NCBI GenBank assembly: GCA_026982175.1
Contig: JALSHP010000041.1
Span: forward strand, 1-5,541
Source: Campylobacteraceae bacterium
Lineage (GTDB): Bacteria > Campylobacterota > Campylobacteria > Campylobacterales > Sulfurovaceae
Direction: 5' to 3'
DNA: 5,541 nt
Position 1 is the first letter of the stretch. Every line of letters starts with the position of its first letter. A program made the translations under genes and the position numbers. Positions 1-5,541 of the stretch are shown here, in pieces. Below the pieces are notes generated by a model. That model made no database searches, was not told the origin of the DNA, and was given only the letters and a program-made list of their open reading frames with translations.

Positions 1-817
1 AAAAAGATTCAAAACGAATAGAGGGGAACAGTTTAATGTTTTTTTGATTTTCCAATCGTTGATATACCCTTAGAATTTCATTTGTACCATCGTCATTATT
101 AGGGTAGATAACAATAAAATTTTCTTCTTCAAAACTTAGCAAAGCGTCCACCAAATTATTAGCATAAAGCTCTACATTCTCTACCTCTGTGGTCACAGGA
201 TGAAACATCACAACATGATAGTCTAAAAAAGGAATATTATAGTACTCTTTTACACTCTTTAGGGAAGGTAGGGTATCTGACTTCATTACATCAATATCAG
301 GTGAGCCAAATACCACAATGCTTTCATTGGACTCACCCAGCTGTAATAAACGTTTTTTTGCCTCTTCATTGGCAACAAAATGAATATGTGAAAGTTTTGA
401 AACAGAGTGTCTAATAAGCTCATCAATAGTTCCTGAACGTTCTCCACCTTCAATATGTGCAACCAATATATTATTTAAACTTCCAACAATTGCACCAGCT
501 AAAGCTTCTACTCTATCTCCATGAACTACTATCATATCAGGCTTTTCTTCAGATATATAACGAGACAAGCCTTGTATGGTATTAGATAAAATCATATCCA
601 TTGATTCACCTAAATATTGATTTATGAACTCATGGGTATTATGAAAACCACTTTTTTCAATCTCTTTATAAGTACTTCCATATTTAGATAACAAATGCAT
701 ACCTGTAACAAAAATCTTATAATCAAAATCTTCATGCTTATCAACACTTTGAATTAATGATTTCAATTTTCCAAAGTCTGCTCTTGTCCCAGATAAAAAT
801 AGTATATTTTTACTCAA
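1..817 (-). CDS. neuC: UDP-N-acetylglucosamine 2-epimerase (hydrolysing), NeuC type, 3' end cut off by the window
   Basis: Predicted cytoplasmic enzyme that hydrolyses UDP-GlcNAc to ManNAc and UDP, the first committed step of sialic acid synthesis. I read 272 codons without a stop or frameshift; family members are roughly 370-390 residues, so about the last quarter lies beyond base 1. Visible motifs are N-terminal GTRADFGK (residues 10-17), VVHGDR (97-102), HIEGGERSGTIDE (121-133), FGSPDID (170-176) and FHPVTTE (205-211), all typical of the nucleotide-sugar 2-epimerase fold. As I remember it, C. jejuni NeuC1 shares these blocks. I chose the TTG start at 817 because GGAG (826-823) sits 5 bases upstream. 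The in-frame GTG at 823 overlaps that site, and no nearby ATG gives the full N-terminal strand. The start overlaps the neuB stop by 8 bases, implying translational coupling. A legionaminic-type epimerase acting on another nucleotide sugar is possible but less likely beside this NeuB. Confidence 0.93.
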   Translation of the reverse strand, partial: MSKNILFLSGTRADFGKLKSLIQSVDKHEDFDYKIFVTGMHLLSKYGSTYKEIEKSGFHNTHEFINQYLGESMDMILSNTIQGLSRYISEEKPDMIVVHGDRVEALAGAIVGSLNNILVAHIEGGERSGTIDELIRHSVSKLSHIHFVANEEAKKRLLQLGESNESIVVFGSPDIDVMKSDTLPSLKSVKEYYNIPFLDYHVVMFHPVTTEVENVELYANNLVDALLSFEEENFIVIYPNNDDGTNEILRVYQRLENQKNIKLFPSIRFESF

Positions 818-1847
818 AATCACTCCAAGATAGATGTTCATCACTTCCAATATCTTTAGTCGAAACTTTGCCTAAAAGAGTGTTATACTCTTCTGCTGAA
901 ATTTCTCCTGTACCTGGTCGTTTCACCCAAATATTTTCTTTTGAAAGTGTATCACCTTTTTTTATTGCTTGGGTACTTACCACAGTAGCAAAAGCAAAGT
1001 CTATCGTTACCTGCTCCTCTTTAGCCGCCTCTTTTTTCCCTCCTCGCATTTTAGCAATCTCTTCACTACCAATAATTAACTCTTTAAGTGCTATAGGATC
1101 CATCGAGTTAATAATGTCTGGTCCAGGACGTTCCATTTTATCCGTAAAATGTCGTTCCAATATGGAAGCACCTAATCCAACGGCAGCAAAACAAGCTAAA
1201 TTTGATGTTGTATGGTCAGAGAGTCCAATAATGGCATTAGGAAACTCTTTAGCTAACTCTTGCATTGCACCTAATCGAACTAAATGTGATGGGGTAGGAT
1301 ATAAATTAGTTGTATGCAGTAAAGCATAAGGAACTTTATATTTTTCTAATATATCCACTGTTTTTTTTACTGAACTAATATTATTCATTCCTGTACTGAC
1401 AATCATAGGCTTACCAAAAGAAGCAATATGCTCAATTAAAGGATAATTATTACACTCCCCTGAACCTATTTTATAAGCTGAAACACCCATTCTTTCCAAT
1501 CTATCGGCTGCTGCTCTTGAAAAAGGGGTACTAATAAACATCATTCCTTTAGATTCAACATACTCTTTAAGTTTAATTTCATCTTCTTCATTTAATGCAC
1601 ATCGTTCCATAATTTCATAAATAGAGACATTAGCATTTCCAGGTATAACATTTTTAGCCTCCTTGCTCATCTCATCTTCAACAACATGCGTTTGATGTTT
1701 AACCATCTCAGCACCAGATTTCCATGCCGCATCTACCATTTCAAAAGCTGTTTTTAAAGAACCTTCATGATTAATTCCCATCTCTACAATAACCAATGGT
1801 GCATGATTAGAACCTATTTTTCTATTTTCAATTATAATTTCATTCAT
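810..1847 (-). CDS. neuB: N-acetylneuraminate (sialic acid) synthase NeuB
   Basis: Cytoplasmic enzyme that condenses ManNAc with phosphoenolpyruvate to give Neu5Ac. The 345 residues match the usual family length. A TIM-barrel NeuB domain (about 15-265) is followed by a C-terminal antifreeze-like/SAF domain (about 282-340). Residues known to matter in the Neisseria meningitidis enzyme have counterparts here at a constant offset: E22, K50 (VKHQTH), K126 and E131 (YKIGSGE), Y183 (NLYPTP), the metal-binding histidines H212 (LSDHT) and H233 (ERHFTD), D244 (PGPD) and SAF-domain R310 (VKRPG). Long stretches agree with remembered Neisseria SiaC and C. jejuni NeuB1, favouring Neu5Ac over legionaminic or pseudaminic acid. 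The ATG at 1847 is preceded by AAAGGA (1858-1853) with 5-base spacing. The gene starts 20 bases after kpsD and overlaps neuC by 8 bases. An A8 run on the coding strand (1361-1368) is intact and in frame. Confidence 0.96.
   Translation of the reverse strand: MNEIIIENRKIGSNHAPLVIVEMGINHEGSLKTAFEMVDAAWKSGAEMVKHQTHVVEDEMSKEAKNVIPGNANVSIYEIMERCALNEEDEIKLKEYVESKGMMFISTPFSRAAADRLERMGVSAYKIGSGECNNYPLIEHIASFGKPMIVSTGMNNISSVKKTVDILEKYKVPYALLHTTNLYPTPSHLVRLGAMQELAKEFPNAIIGLSDHTTSNLACFAAVGLGASILERHFTDKMERPGPDIINSMDPIALKELIIGSEEIAKMRGGKKEAAKEEQVTIDFAFATVVSTQAIKKGDTLSKENIWVKRPGTGEISAEEYNTLLGKVSTKDIGSDEHLSWSDFE
818..826 (-). promoter_or_regulatory. Ribosome binding site deciding the neuC TTG start
   Basis: On the coding strand, GGAG (826-823) is followed by a 5-base spacer TGATT and then TTG at 817. 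The site lies inside the last codons of neuB. It supports TTG over the upstream in-frame GTG (823-821), whose first base is the last G of the Shine-Dalgarno sequence. Confidence 0.7.
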
Positions 1848-1867
1848 ATCTATCCTTTATTATTAAT

Positions 1868-3469
1868 TTAAAACGCCCTCAAAACCACAGCAGCCCCAAC
1901 AGCCAGTTGGTAGAGTATCTTAGTTACGCTTGAAGTAATCAAAATATTTTTACTATCTGTTTTACCTAAAACCAAAATGGAGTCTCCTGCTTCAACTTCA
2001 GGGGATTTGTCTGAGCTATCATACTGTAACACTTCGCCATTGGCTCTTAATAATAAGACCTTTTCGGTGTTAGCTCTCTCGGCATAGCCTCCACACACTT
2101 TGATGTAGTCGTTTATGCCATAGTTCTCTCTATATGCCAAGGCATTAGGAATGTTTACCTCTCCTTGTATGATGACAATGTTTGAACGCTTTGGAATGAC
2201 AATTTTGTCACCCTCTTCTAGGTAGATTTTCTCTAAGTTGTCTTTTTGACTAAGTACCACTTGCCCTAAAGGTTCTACAGCTCTTGCACGTTTGACAAAG
2301 TCCATGACCATCGCTGACTCTTTGTTACGAATACTTGCCTCCTCAACGGTAGAGGAGTCTGACGTTAAAGCTCTGGCTTCTAAATCTTTTAGCATCGTCT
2401 CTATGAGTTGCTTTTGAATGTTGGCTACTGATTTACGGTAGAGTTTTACATTTTTAATCTCTGAAAGAGGGGTAAAAGAGGCTTTTGACAAAACATCGTA
2501 AAGGGTTGTGCCTTTTTTTAGGGTGATATTTTTCGCCCCTGTATGCTCTCCCTCTAGGGTTACGCCTATGGTATTGACGTAATAATTAGAAAAAAACTTG
2601 ATTTTTGTACCATTTTTGACCTCTACATTTTGAGCTTGGTCTAAGGCGTAATCTTTACTGCTCTCTTGTCCATTGCTCCAAGAGGTAAGCATAAAACGGT
2701 TTGCTGTTGGTTTAGGCATAATAAATCGCATCACATCTTGCACAGTGCTGTATTGATTTAAAAGCTCAAAAATATAGGGACGATTAACATCTCCCTCCAC
2801 TTCCACAAAGTTGTTTACAGGATTGACTAAGACAACATCGCCATTTTTAAACTGAAACATCTCAACTTGACCATCAAGTAAAAACTGGTAGAGGTCAATA
2901 TCTTTAATAATCTCTTTGTCTCTTAAGATGCTAATATGTCGATAGCTCCCTTGTCCACGGACAATGCCCCCTGCTTTGTCAATGAACTGTAAAATGGAAT
3001 CGGTAGAGAGACCATTGTAAAGCCCTACTTGCTTTACTGAACCTGAAACAAACACCGAAATAGGTTGATACTGTTTAAGGTCAGCATAGACATAGACATT
3101 GTCATTAAAGGTCTTTTTAACACTTTGAGTAATGGTAGATTTAAGATGCTGGTTAGAGAGACCTAAAAGAGCCACCTCACCTACTTTGGGAATGAAAATG
3201 TTTCCCTGCTTATCTACTGTTAAATCACCCATAAACTCATACGCTCCCCACAACTTAACAGAGATAACATCCCCCACATTAATGAGATAGTCAGGATTGT
3301 AACGAAACTGTTGGTTCTCTTTAAAGTTCCCTTGAAAAATCTGTTCACCAAAGTAGATTTTACTTTTTTGACTAAGTTGGCTTTTATCGGTCGTCTGTTC
3401 ACTTAACTCTAGCTCCACAGCCATCAATAAAGTAGTACTGAGAAGTAATAATATTTTAAATAGCTTCAT
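1868..3469 (-). CDS. kpsD: Capsule polysaccharide export protein, KpsD/Wza-like (Poly_export plus SLBB domains)
   Basis: Predicted outer-membrane/periplasmic component that carries capsule polymer from the KpsMTE complex to the cell surface. The 533 residues begin with a signal peptide (K2, hydrophobic 6-16, likely cleavage after A17). There is no lipobox cysteine, and the only Cys is C459. A polysaccharide-export domain spans about 55-135 (YNPDYLINVGDVISVKLWG onward). SLBB-type beta-grasp repeats follow (about 138-215, 222-295, 300-345 and 430-500), each with a G-D-V/I or G-E-V motif. An Ala/Glu/Arg-rich helical insert lies at about 350-405. The C-terminal segment 509-533 is amphipathic to hydrophobic and ends in Phe; it could be the membrane-spanning helix, as in Wza. 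Length resembles E. coli KpsD (about 560) more than Wza (about 380). The ATG at 3469 follows the kpsE stop by one base and has AAGGA (3479-3475) inside the kpsE end. G+C is visibly higher than in neuB/neuC. Confidence 0.93.
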   Translation of the reverse strand: MKLFKILLLLSTTLLMAVELELSEQTTDKSQLSQKSKIYFGEQIFQGNFKENQQFRYNPDYLINVGDVISVKLWGAYEFMGDLTVDKQGNIFIPKVGEVALLGLSNQHLKSTITQSVKKTFNDNVYVYADLKQYQPISVFVSGSVKQVGLYNGLSTDSILQFIDKAGGIVRGQGSYRHISILRDKEIIKDIDLYQFLLDGQVEMFQFKNGDVVLVNPVNNFVEVEGDVNRPYIFELLNQYSTVQDVMRFIMPKPTANRFMLTSWSNGQESSKDYALDQAQNVEVKNGTKIKFFSNYYVNTIGVTLEGEHTGAKNITLKKGTTLYDVLSKASFTPLSEIKNVKLYRKSVANIQKQLIETMLKDLEARALTSDSSTVEEASIRNKESAMVMDFVKRARAVEPLGQVVLSQKDNLEKIYLEEGDKIVIPKRSNIVIIQGEVNIPNALAYRENYGINDYIKVCGGYAERANTEKVLLLRANGEVLQYDSSDKSPEVEAGDSILVLGKTDSKNILITSSVTKILYQLAVGAAVVLRAF

Positions 3470-3470
3470 T

Positions 3471-4604
3471 TTAATCCTTATGTTCGCGTATAAGCGTAAT
3501 AATTAGCTTCAAAATAGAAGAAAGAAAGAAAAGTATAATATAGATGGTAATAATATCTTTTATCTTACTTGGGTAACTATAACTCTGTGCAACGGTAGCA
3601 GGAGTAATGACAATCAAATTTTTACTCTTTTGTTGCAGGGTAAATCTTGTCTCTTCTAATTTGGTTAAAACTTGTCGATAAACCTCTTTTTTAAACTCTA
3701 CATCACTCTCTAAGAGCCTAAAATCAGACAAATTGACATTTAATTTATGACTTCCCACTGCACCTGTGATTTGTCGCTTTATCTTAGTAATACTCTTTTT
3801 AACATAGTCTATATTGCCTCGCATCAGTTTCATCTCGGCAGAATCACTGTTGAGGTATTGTAATTTACTATTGTAATCGACCTCTTTTTGTACCAATTGT
3901 GCTTCAAGAGAAGCTAAGATGGTACTTTTAGATTCAATATCTATTTTGGGGTCAAGGGTTTTGTGCTTACCTTGATATTGTAAGAGTTTGGACAAAGAGG
4001 CGATGAATGCTTTATATTTTTCTCGCTCTTGTTTCTCTAAAAACTTCAATACTATCTTGGTATTTTTTTGCTCAAAGAGGTTTAATGTCTGTGCAGAATA
4101 TTCAATAATCTTCTCCACAATCTCTTTAGCTTTTGTGGCATTGACATGGGCAAATAAAATTTGTAAGGTAGCAGAAGGTTCATCATAGATGAGTTTTAAA
4201 TCGGCTTGATATTTTTTGAGTAGATTTTCACTGTTTTGCGTAAACCAAATAAGTTGATGCTCTTTATAGAGACGCTGTAAAGGGTCTATCTTTTTAGAAG
4301 CATAATAGCCCGTCAAATTAAACTCTCTGTCTAGTTTTTGATACATCTCAAAAGAGTTAATATAGACTTCAAGAAGCTTTGCATCTTTCATCTCACTTGA
4401 ACCAACGCCACCAAGTAGCATCGAACCCAAGGCTGAAGCTGATGGTTTAGCAGAAAGGTCTTTGACCATTACCACACTGTTAGACTCATACTTCTCACTC
4501 TCAATGCCTACAATATAGTAGGCAATAAGAGCAAAAATTCCTAGAAATATTAATCTAGTAAGAATGATGAAAAAAATATTATAAAACTTTCTTAAAAAAA
4601 TCAC
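3471..4604 (-). CDS. kpsE: Capsule polysaccharide export inner-membrane protein, KpsE-like (polysaccharide co-polymerase family)
   Basis: Predicted inner-membrane adaptor linking the KpsMT transporter to the outer-membrane exporter KpsD, in the KpsE/CtrB/BexC branch of the Wzz-like co-polymerases. From the GTG start it has 377 residues, close to E. coli KpsE (about 380). An N-terminal membrane helix (about 10-33) precedes a periplasmic domain with the Leu/Gly-rich SALGSMLLGGVGSS segment (57-70). A charged coiled-coil region (about 160-330) follows. A Pro-containing ITPATVAQSYSYPSK stretch (333-347) leads into the second membrane helix (about 349-372) and a short charged cytoplasmic tail ending REHKD. 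I chose GTG at 4604 because AAGGAG (4615-4610) is 5 bases upstream. The alternative in-frame TTG at 4607 leaves only 2 bases and would add one residue. The gene lies 11 bases after the small lipoprotein gene and 1 base before kpsD. Confidence 0.92.
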   Translation of the reverse strand: MIFLRKFYNIFFIILTRLIFLGIFALIAYYIVGIESEKYESNSVVMVKDLSAKPSASALGSMLLGGVGSSEMKDAKLLEVYINSFEMYQKLDREFNLTGYYASKKIDPLQRLYKEHQLIWFTQNSENLLKKYQADLKLIYDEPSATLQILFAHVNATKAKEIVEKIIEYSAQTLNLFEQKNTKIVLKFLEKQEREKYKAFIASLSKLLQYQGKHKTLDPKIDIESKSTILASLEAQLVQKEVDYNSKLQYLNSDSAEMKLMRGNIDYVKKSITKIKRQITGAVGSHKLNVNLSDFRLLESDVEFKKEVYRQVLTKLEETRFTLQQKSKNLIVITPATVAQSYSYPSKIKDIITIYIILFFLSSILKLIITLIREHKD

Positions 4605-4615
4605 CAAAACTCCTT
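4605..4615 (-). promoter_or_regulatory. Ribosome binding site deciding the kpsE GTG start
   Basis: AAGGAG (4615-4610) is the strongest Shine-Dalgarno match in the window and begins directly after the lipoprotein stop codon. The 5-base spacer TTTTG leads to GTG at 4604. The strong site may compensate for the weaker start codon. Confidence 0.75.
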
Positions 4616-4786
4616 TTATTTACTATGACAACGATAGTGTTGCTCAATTTCAAGTAAGCTTTTGGGTAGGGCTTTCTCTTCACATGAAAACTCTTTTTTT
4701 ATCTTCACTTCTTCTTTTTGCTTTAACTGTAACTGACTACAAGCACTAAAAAACAATAGTAGTAGCCCTAAAAATATAAATTTCAT
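4616..4786 (-). CDS. Small predicted lipoprotein of 56 residues in the capsule operon, function unknown
   Basis: I do not recognise a family. The ORF runs ATG (4786-4784) to TAA (4618-4616), giving 56 residues. The N-terminus MKFIFLGLLLLFFSACSQ is a lipoprotein signal: K2, a hydrophobic core and the lipobox-like FSAC with C16 as lipidated Cys. Phe at -3 is less usual than Leu. Ser follows the Cys, so the enteric +2 rule would predict the outer membrane. The mature part of about 41 residues is Lys/Glu-rich (KQKEEVKIKKEF) and holds C35 (FSCEE) and C53 (YRCHS), which could form a disulfide in the periplasm. AGGA (4796-4793) lies 6 bases upstream of the ATG. The gene fits exactly into the space between kpsT (3-base gap) and kpsE (11-base gap), which argues that it is real and cotranscribed. 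A role assisting KpsD or KpsE is inference from position only. Confidence 0.82.
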   Translation of the reverse strand: MKFIFLGLLLLFFSACSQLQLKQKEEVKIKKEFSCEEKALPKSLLEIEQHYRCHSK

Positions 4787-4789
4787 CTA

Positions 4790-5461
4790 TTATCCTGCTC
4801 TTTTGTTAATCTCTGCGTACTCTAAAATAGCATCTTCAATATTTTCATAATAATATAACGCACCATTATTAACCACAATCCCTGAATCACACAGCTCTTT
4901 GAGTGTTCCCATGTCATGGCTTACTAACAAAATATGACAATTTTCTATCTTCTTAATCAATGCCTCTTTGGACTTCTTTTTAAACCGTGCATCTCCTACT
5001 GAAAGGGTTTCATCTATGAGCATATAGTCAAAATCAAATGCCAAACTAAGTCCAAAACTAAGTCGTCCTTTCATTCCTGAAGAGTAGGTTTTAATGGGCA
5101 TCTCAAAATAATCTTTTAACTCAGAGAATTCTCTAACAAATGCTATTATCTTTTGGGTCTCTTGTTTATTTCTACCATAAAGCCTACAGACAAACTTCAC
5201 ATTGGCTTTACCTGTCATATTGCCTACAAATCCTCCTCCCAAACCCAAAGGCCACGAGAAGCTATGCTTAGAGGTAATTGTACCATGATTTGGAAATTCA
5301 ATCTGCCCTAACATACGCATAATGGTCGATTTTCCTGTCCCATTACGCCCTAAAATACCAATATTTACCCCCGAAGGAATGGTAAAGGTAACATCTTTTA
5401 AAATGTAATTTTTCCCTTTTTTTGTCATAAAATATTTGGTCACATTTTTAAGCTCAATCAT
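4790..5461 (-). CDS. kpsT: Capsule polysaccharide ABC transporter ATP-binding protein KpsT
   Basis: Cytoplasmic ATPase that pairs with KpsM to drive capsule polysaccharide across the inner membrane. From the ATG at 5461 it has 223 residues, close to E. coli KpsT (about 220). Motifs are Walker A GRNGTGKST (38-46), the Gly-rich WPLGLGGGF (70-78) typical of polysaccharide exporters, signature YSSGMKGRL (126-134; SSGM in place of LSGG is normal for the KpsT/Wzt family), Walker B YMLIDE (146-151) with the D-loop VGD (155-157), and the switch histidine in LLVSHD (H182). There is no C-terminal sugar-binding extension, which separates it from O-antigen Wzt proteins. A longer frame open to 5500 would add 13 residues. 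I rejected it because MIELKNVTKYF is the standard ABC N-terminus and ATG at 5461 forms an ATGA overlap with the kpsM stop. Confidence 0.96.
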   Translation of the reverse strand: MIELKNVTKYFMTKKGKNYILKDVTFTIPSGVNIGILGRNGTGKSTIMRMLGQIEFPNHGTITSKHSFSWPLGLGGGFVGNMTGKANVKFVCRLYGRNKQETQKIIAFVREFSELKDYFEMPIKTYSSGMKGRLSFGLSLAFDFDYMLIDETLSVGDARFKKKSKEALIKKIENCHILLVSHDMGTLKELCDSGIVVNNGALYYYENIEDAILEYAEINKRAG

Positions 5462-5541
5462 AGAGAGATAATCCTCTCTTCTAATTTTCCATAGAACCAT
5501 AAACCAATATAAAGAGGAATAAGTGTCCAGAGTGCCATATA
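5458..5541 (-). CDS. kpsM: Capsule polysaccharide ABC transporter permease KpsM, C-terminal end only
   Basis: Only the last 27 codons and the TGA stop are inside the window; the rest lies to the right. The visible peptide is a Trp/Leu/Ile-rich hydrophobic segment (ALWTLIPLYIGLWFYG) followed by a short charged tail (KLEERIISL). This is what the last membrane helix and cytoplasmic C-terminus of an ABC-2 type polysaccharide permease would look like. The stop overlaps the kpsT start as ATGA, the tight coupling expected for a permease/ATPase pair. The call rests mainly on position directly upstream of kpsT, since too little sequence is present for permease motifs. Another ABC-2 type permease name is possible. 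Confidence 0.78.
   Translation of the reverse strand, partial: YMALWTLIPLYIGLWFYGKLEERIISL
5462..5479 (-). promoter_or_regulatory. Inverted repeat covering the kpsT ribosome binding site
   Basis: On the coding strand AGAGAG (5479-5474), loop GATTAT, then CTCTCT (5467-5462) forms a perfect 6-bp stem with a 6-base loop, ending directly before the kpsT ATG. The purine-rich Shine-Dalgarno candidate GAGGA (5476-5472) lies in the 5' arm and loop. It is about 10 bases from the start, longer than the 5-6 bases at the other genes here. The pairing could hold kpsT translation low until ribosomes finishing kpsM open it. The repeat is seen directly; the regulatory role is inference, and the bases also encode the kpsM C-terminus. 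Confidence 0.4.

Noticed and set aside
757..1329. Plus-strand ORF of 190 codons opposite neuB and neuC
   Set aside because: It lies antisense across the well-supported neuB and the start of neuC, has no ribosome binding site I can support and no recognisable motif, and is low-complexity Ser/Ile-rich. It is a shadow of the real frame.
1361..1368. A8 homopolymer (coding strand) in neuB as a phase-variation switch
   Set aside because: Runs of 7-8 A/T are common in this AT-rich sequence (also near 39-45, 353-359, 4063-4069, 4694-4700). The frame is intact, and the poly-G tracts used by Campylobacter for phase variation are absent; the longest G run I saw is 4.
1848..1867. Possible promoter or terminator between kpsD and neuB
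   Set aside because: Twenty bases is too short for a promoter plus leader. It contains only the neuB ribosome binding site and no hairpin followed by a T run. A promoter inside the kpsD 3' end cannot be excluded, but I see no convincing one.
3220..3402. Minus-strand 60-codon ORF inside kpsD in another frame
   Set aside because: It is fully contained in the conserved export-domain part of kpsD, with no independent signal.
3988..4188. Plus-strand 66-codon ORF opposite kpsE
   Set aside because: It is antisense to the coiled-coil region of kpsE, with no motif or start signal.
5462..5500. Thirteen-codon N-terminal extension of kpsT (start at 5500)
   Set aside because: It would overlap kpsM by over 40 bases and add a charged tail not found in KpsT proteins. 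The ATG at 5461 gives the canonical N-terminus.
1..5541. CRISPR arrays, tRNA/rRNA genes, insertion sequences, long direct repeats
   Set aside because: Reading both strands shows no regularly spaced repeats, no tRNA-like fold, no transposase fragment and no terminal inverted repeats; coding sequence fills almost the whole window.

Overview
The window is a gene-dense, AT-rich stretch in which every supported gene lies on the minus strand. Transcription therefore runs from the right end (5541) to the left end (1). Codon use, low G+C, and the kpsM-kpsT-kpsE-kpsD order seen in Campylobacter capsule loci suggest a member of the Campylobacterota (Epsilonproteobacteria). NeuB and NeuC also resemble the Campylobacter jejuni and Neisseria forms as I remember them. 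The genus cannot be fixed from this window.

Reading in the direction of transcription, the right two thirds (about 5541-1868) is an ABC-transporter-dependent capsule export module. It holds the last 27 codons of the permease (kpsM), the ATPase (kpsT), a 56-residue predicted lipoprotein that is easy to miss, the inner-membrane co-polymerase/adaptor (kpsE) and the outer-membrane polysaccharide export protein (kpsD). The left third (1847-1) holds sialic acid synthesis genes: neuB (N-acetylneuraminate synthase, complete) and neuC (hydrolysing UDP-GlcNAc 2-epimerase, 272 codons, running off the left edge).

The genes are packed tightly: 4-base overlap (kpsM/kpsT), 3-base gap (kpsT/lipoprotein), 11-base gap (lipoprotein/kpsE), 1-base gap (kpsE/kpsD), 20-base gap (kpsD/neuB) and 8-base overlap (neuB/neuC). 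No gap leaves room for a convincing promoter or terminator, so one polycistronic transcript with translational coupling is the simplest reading. No stretch over 300 bases lacks a gene.

Functionally, NeuC would make ManNAc from UDP-GlcNAc, and NeuB would condense it with phosphoenolpyruvate to Neu5Ac. A downstream neuA and a glycosyltransferase outside the window would be expected to activate and polymerise it. KpsM/KpsT would carry the polymer across the inner membrane, and KpsE/KpsD would carry it through the periplasm and outer membrane. The operon thus predicts a sialic-acid-containing capsule or surface glycan. The pathway is a known type. The least explained element is the small Cys-containing lipoprotein between kpsT and kpsE.
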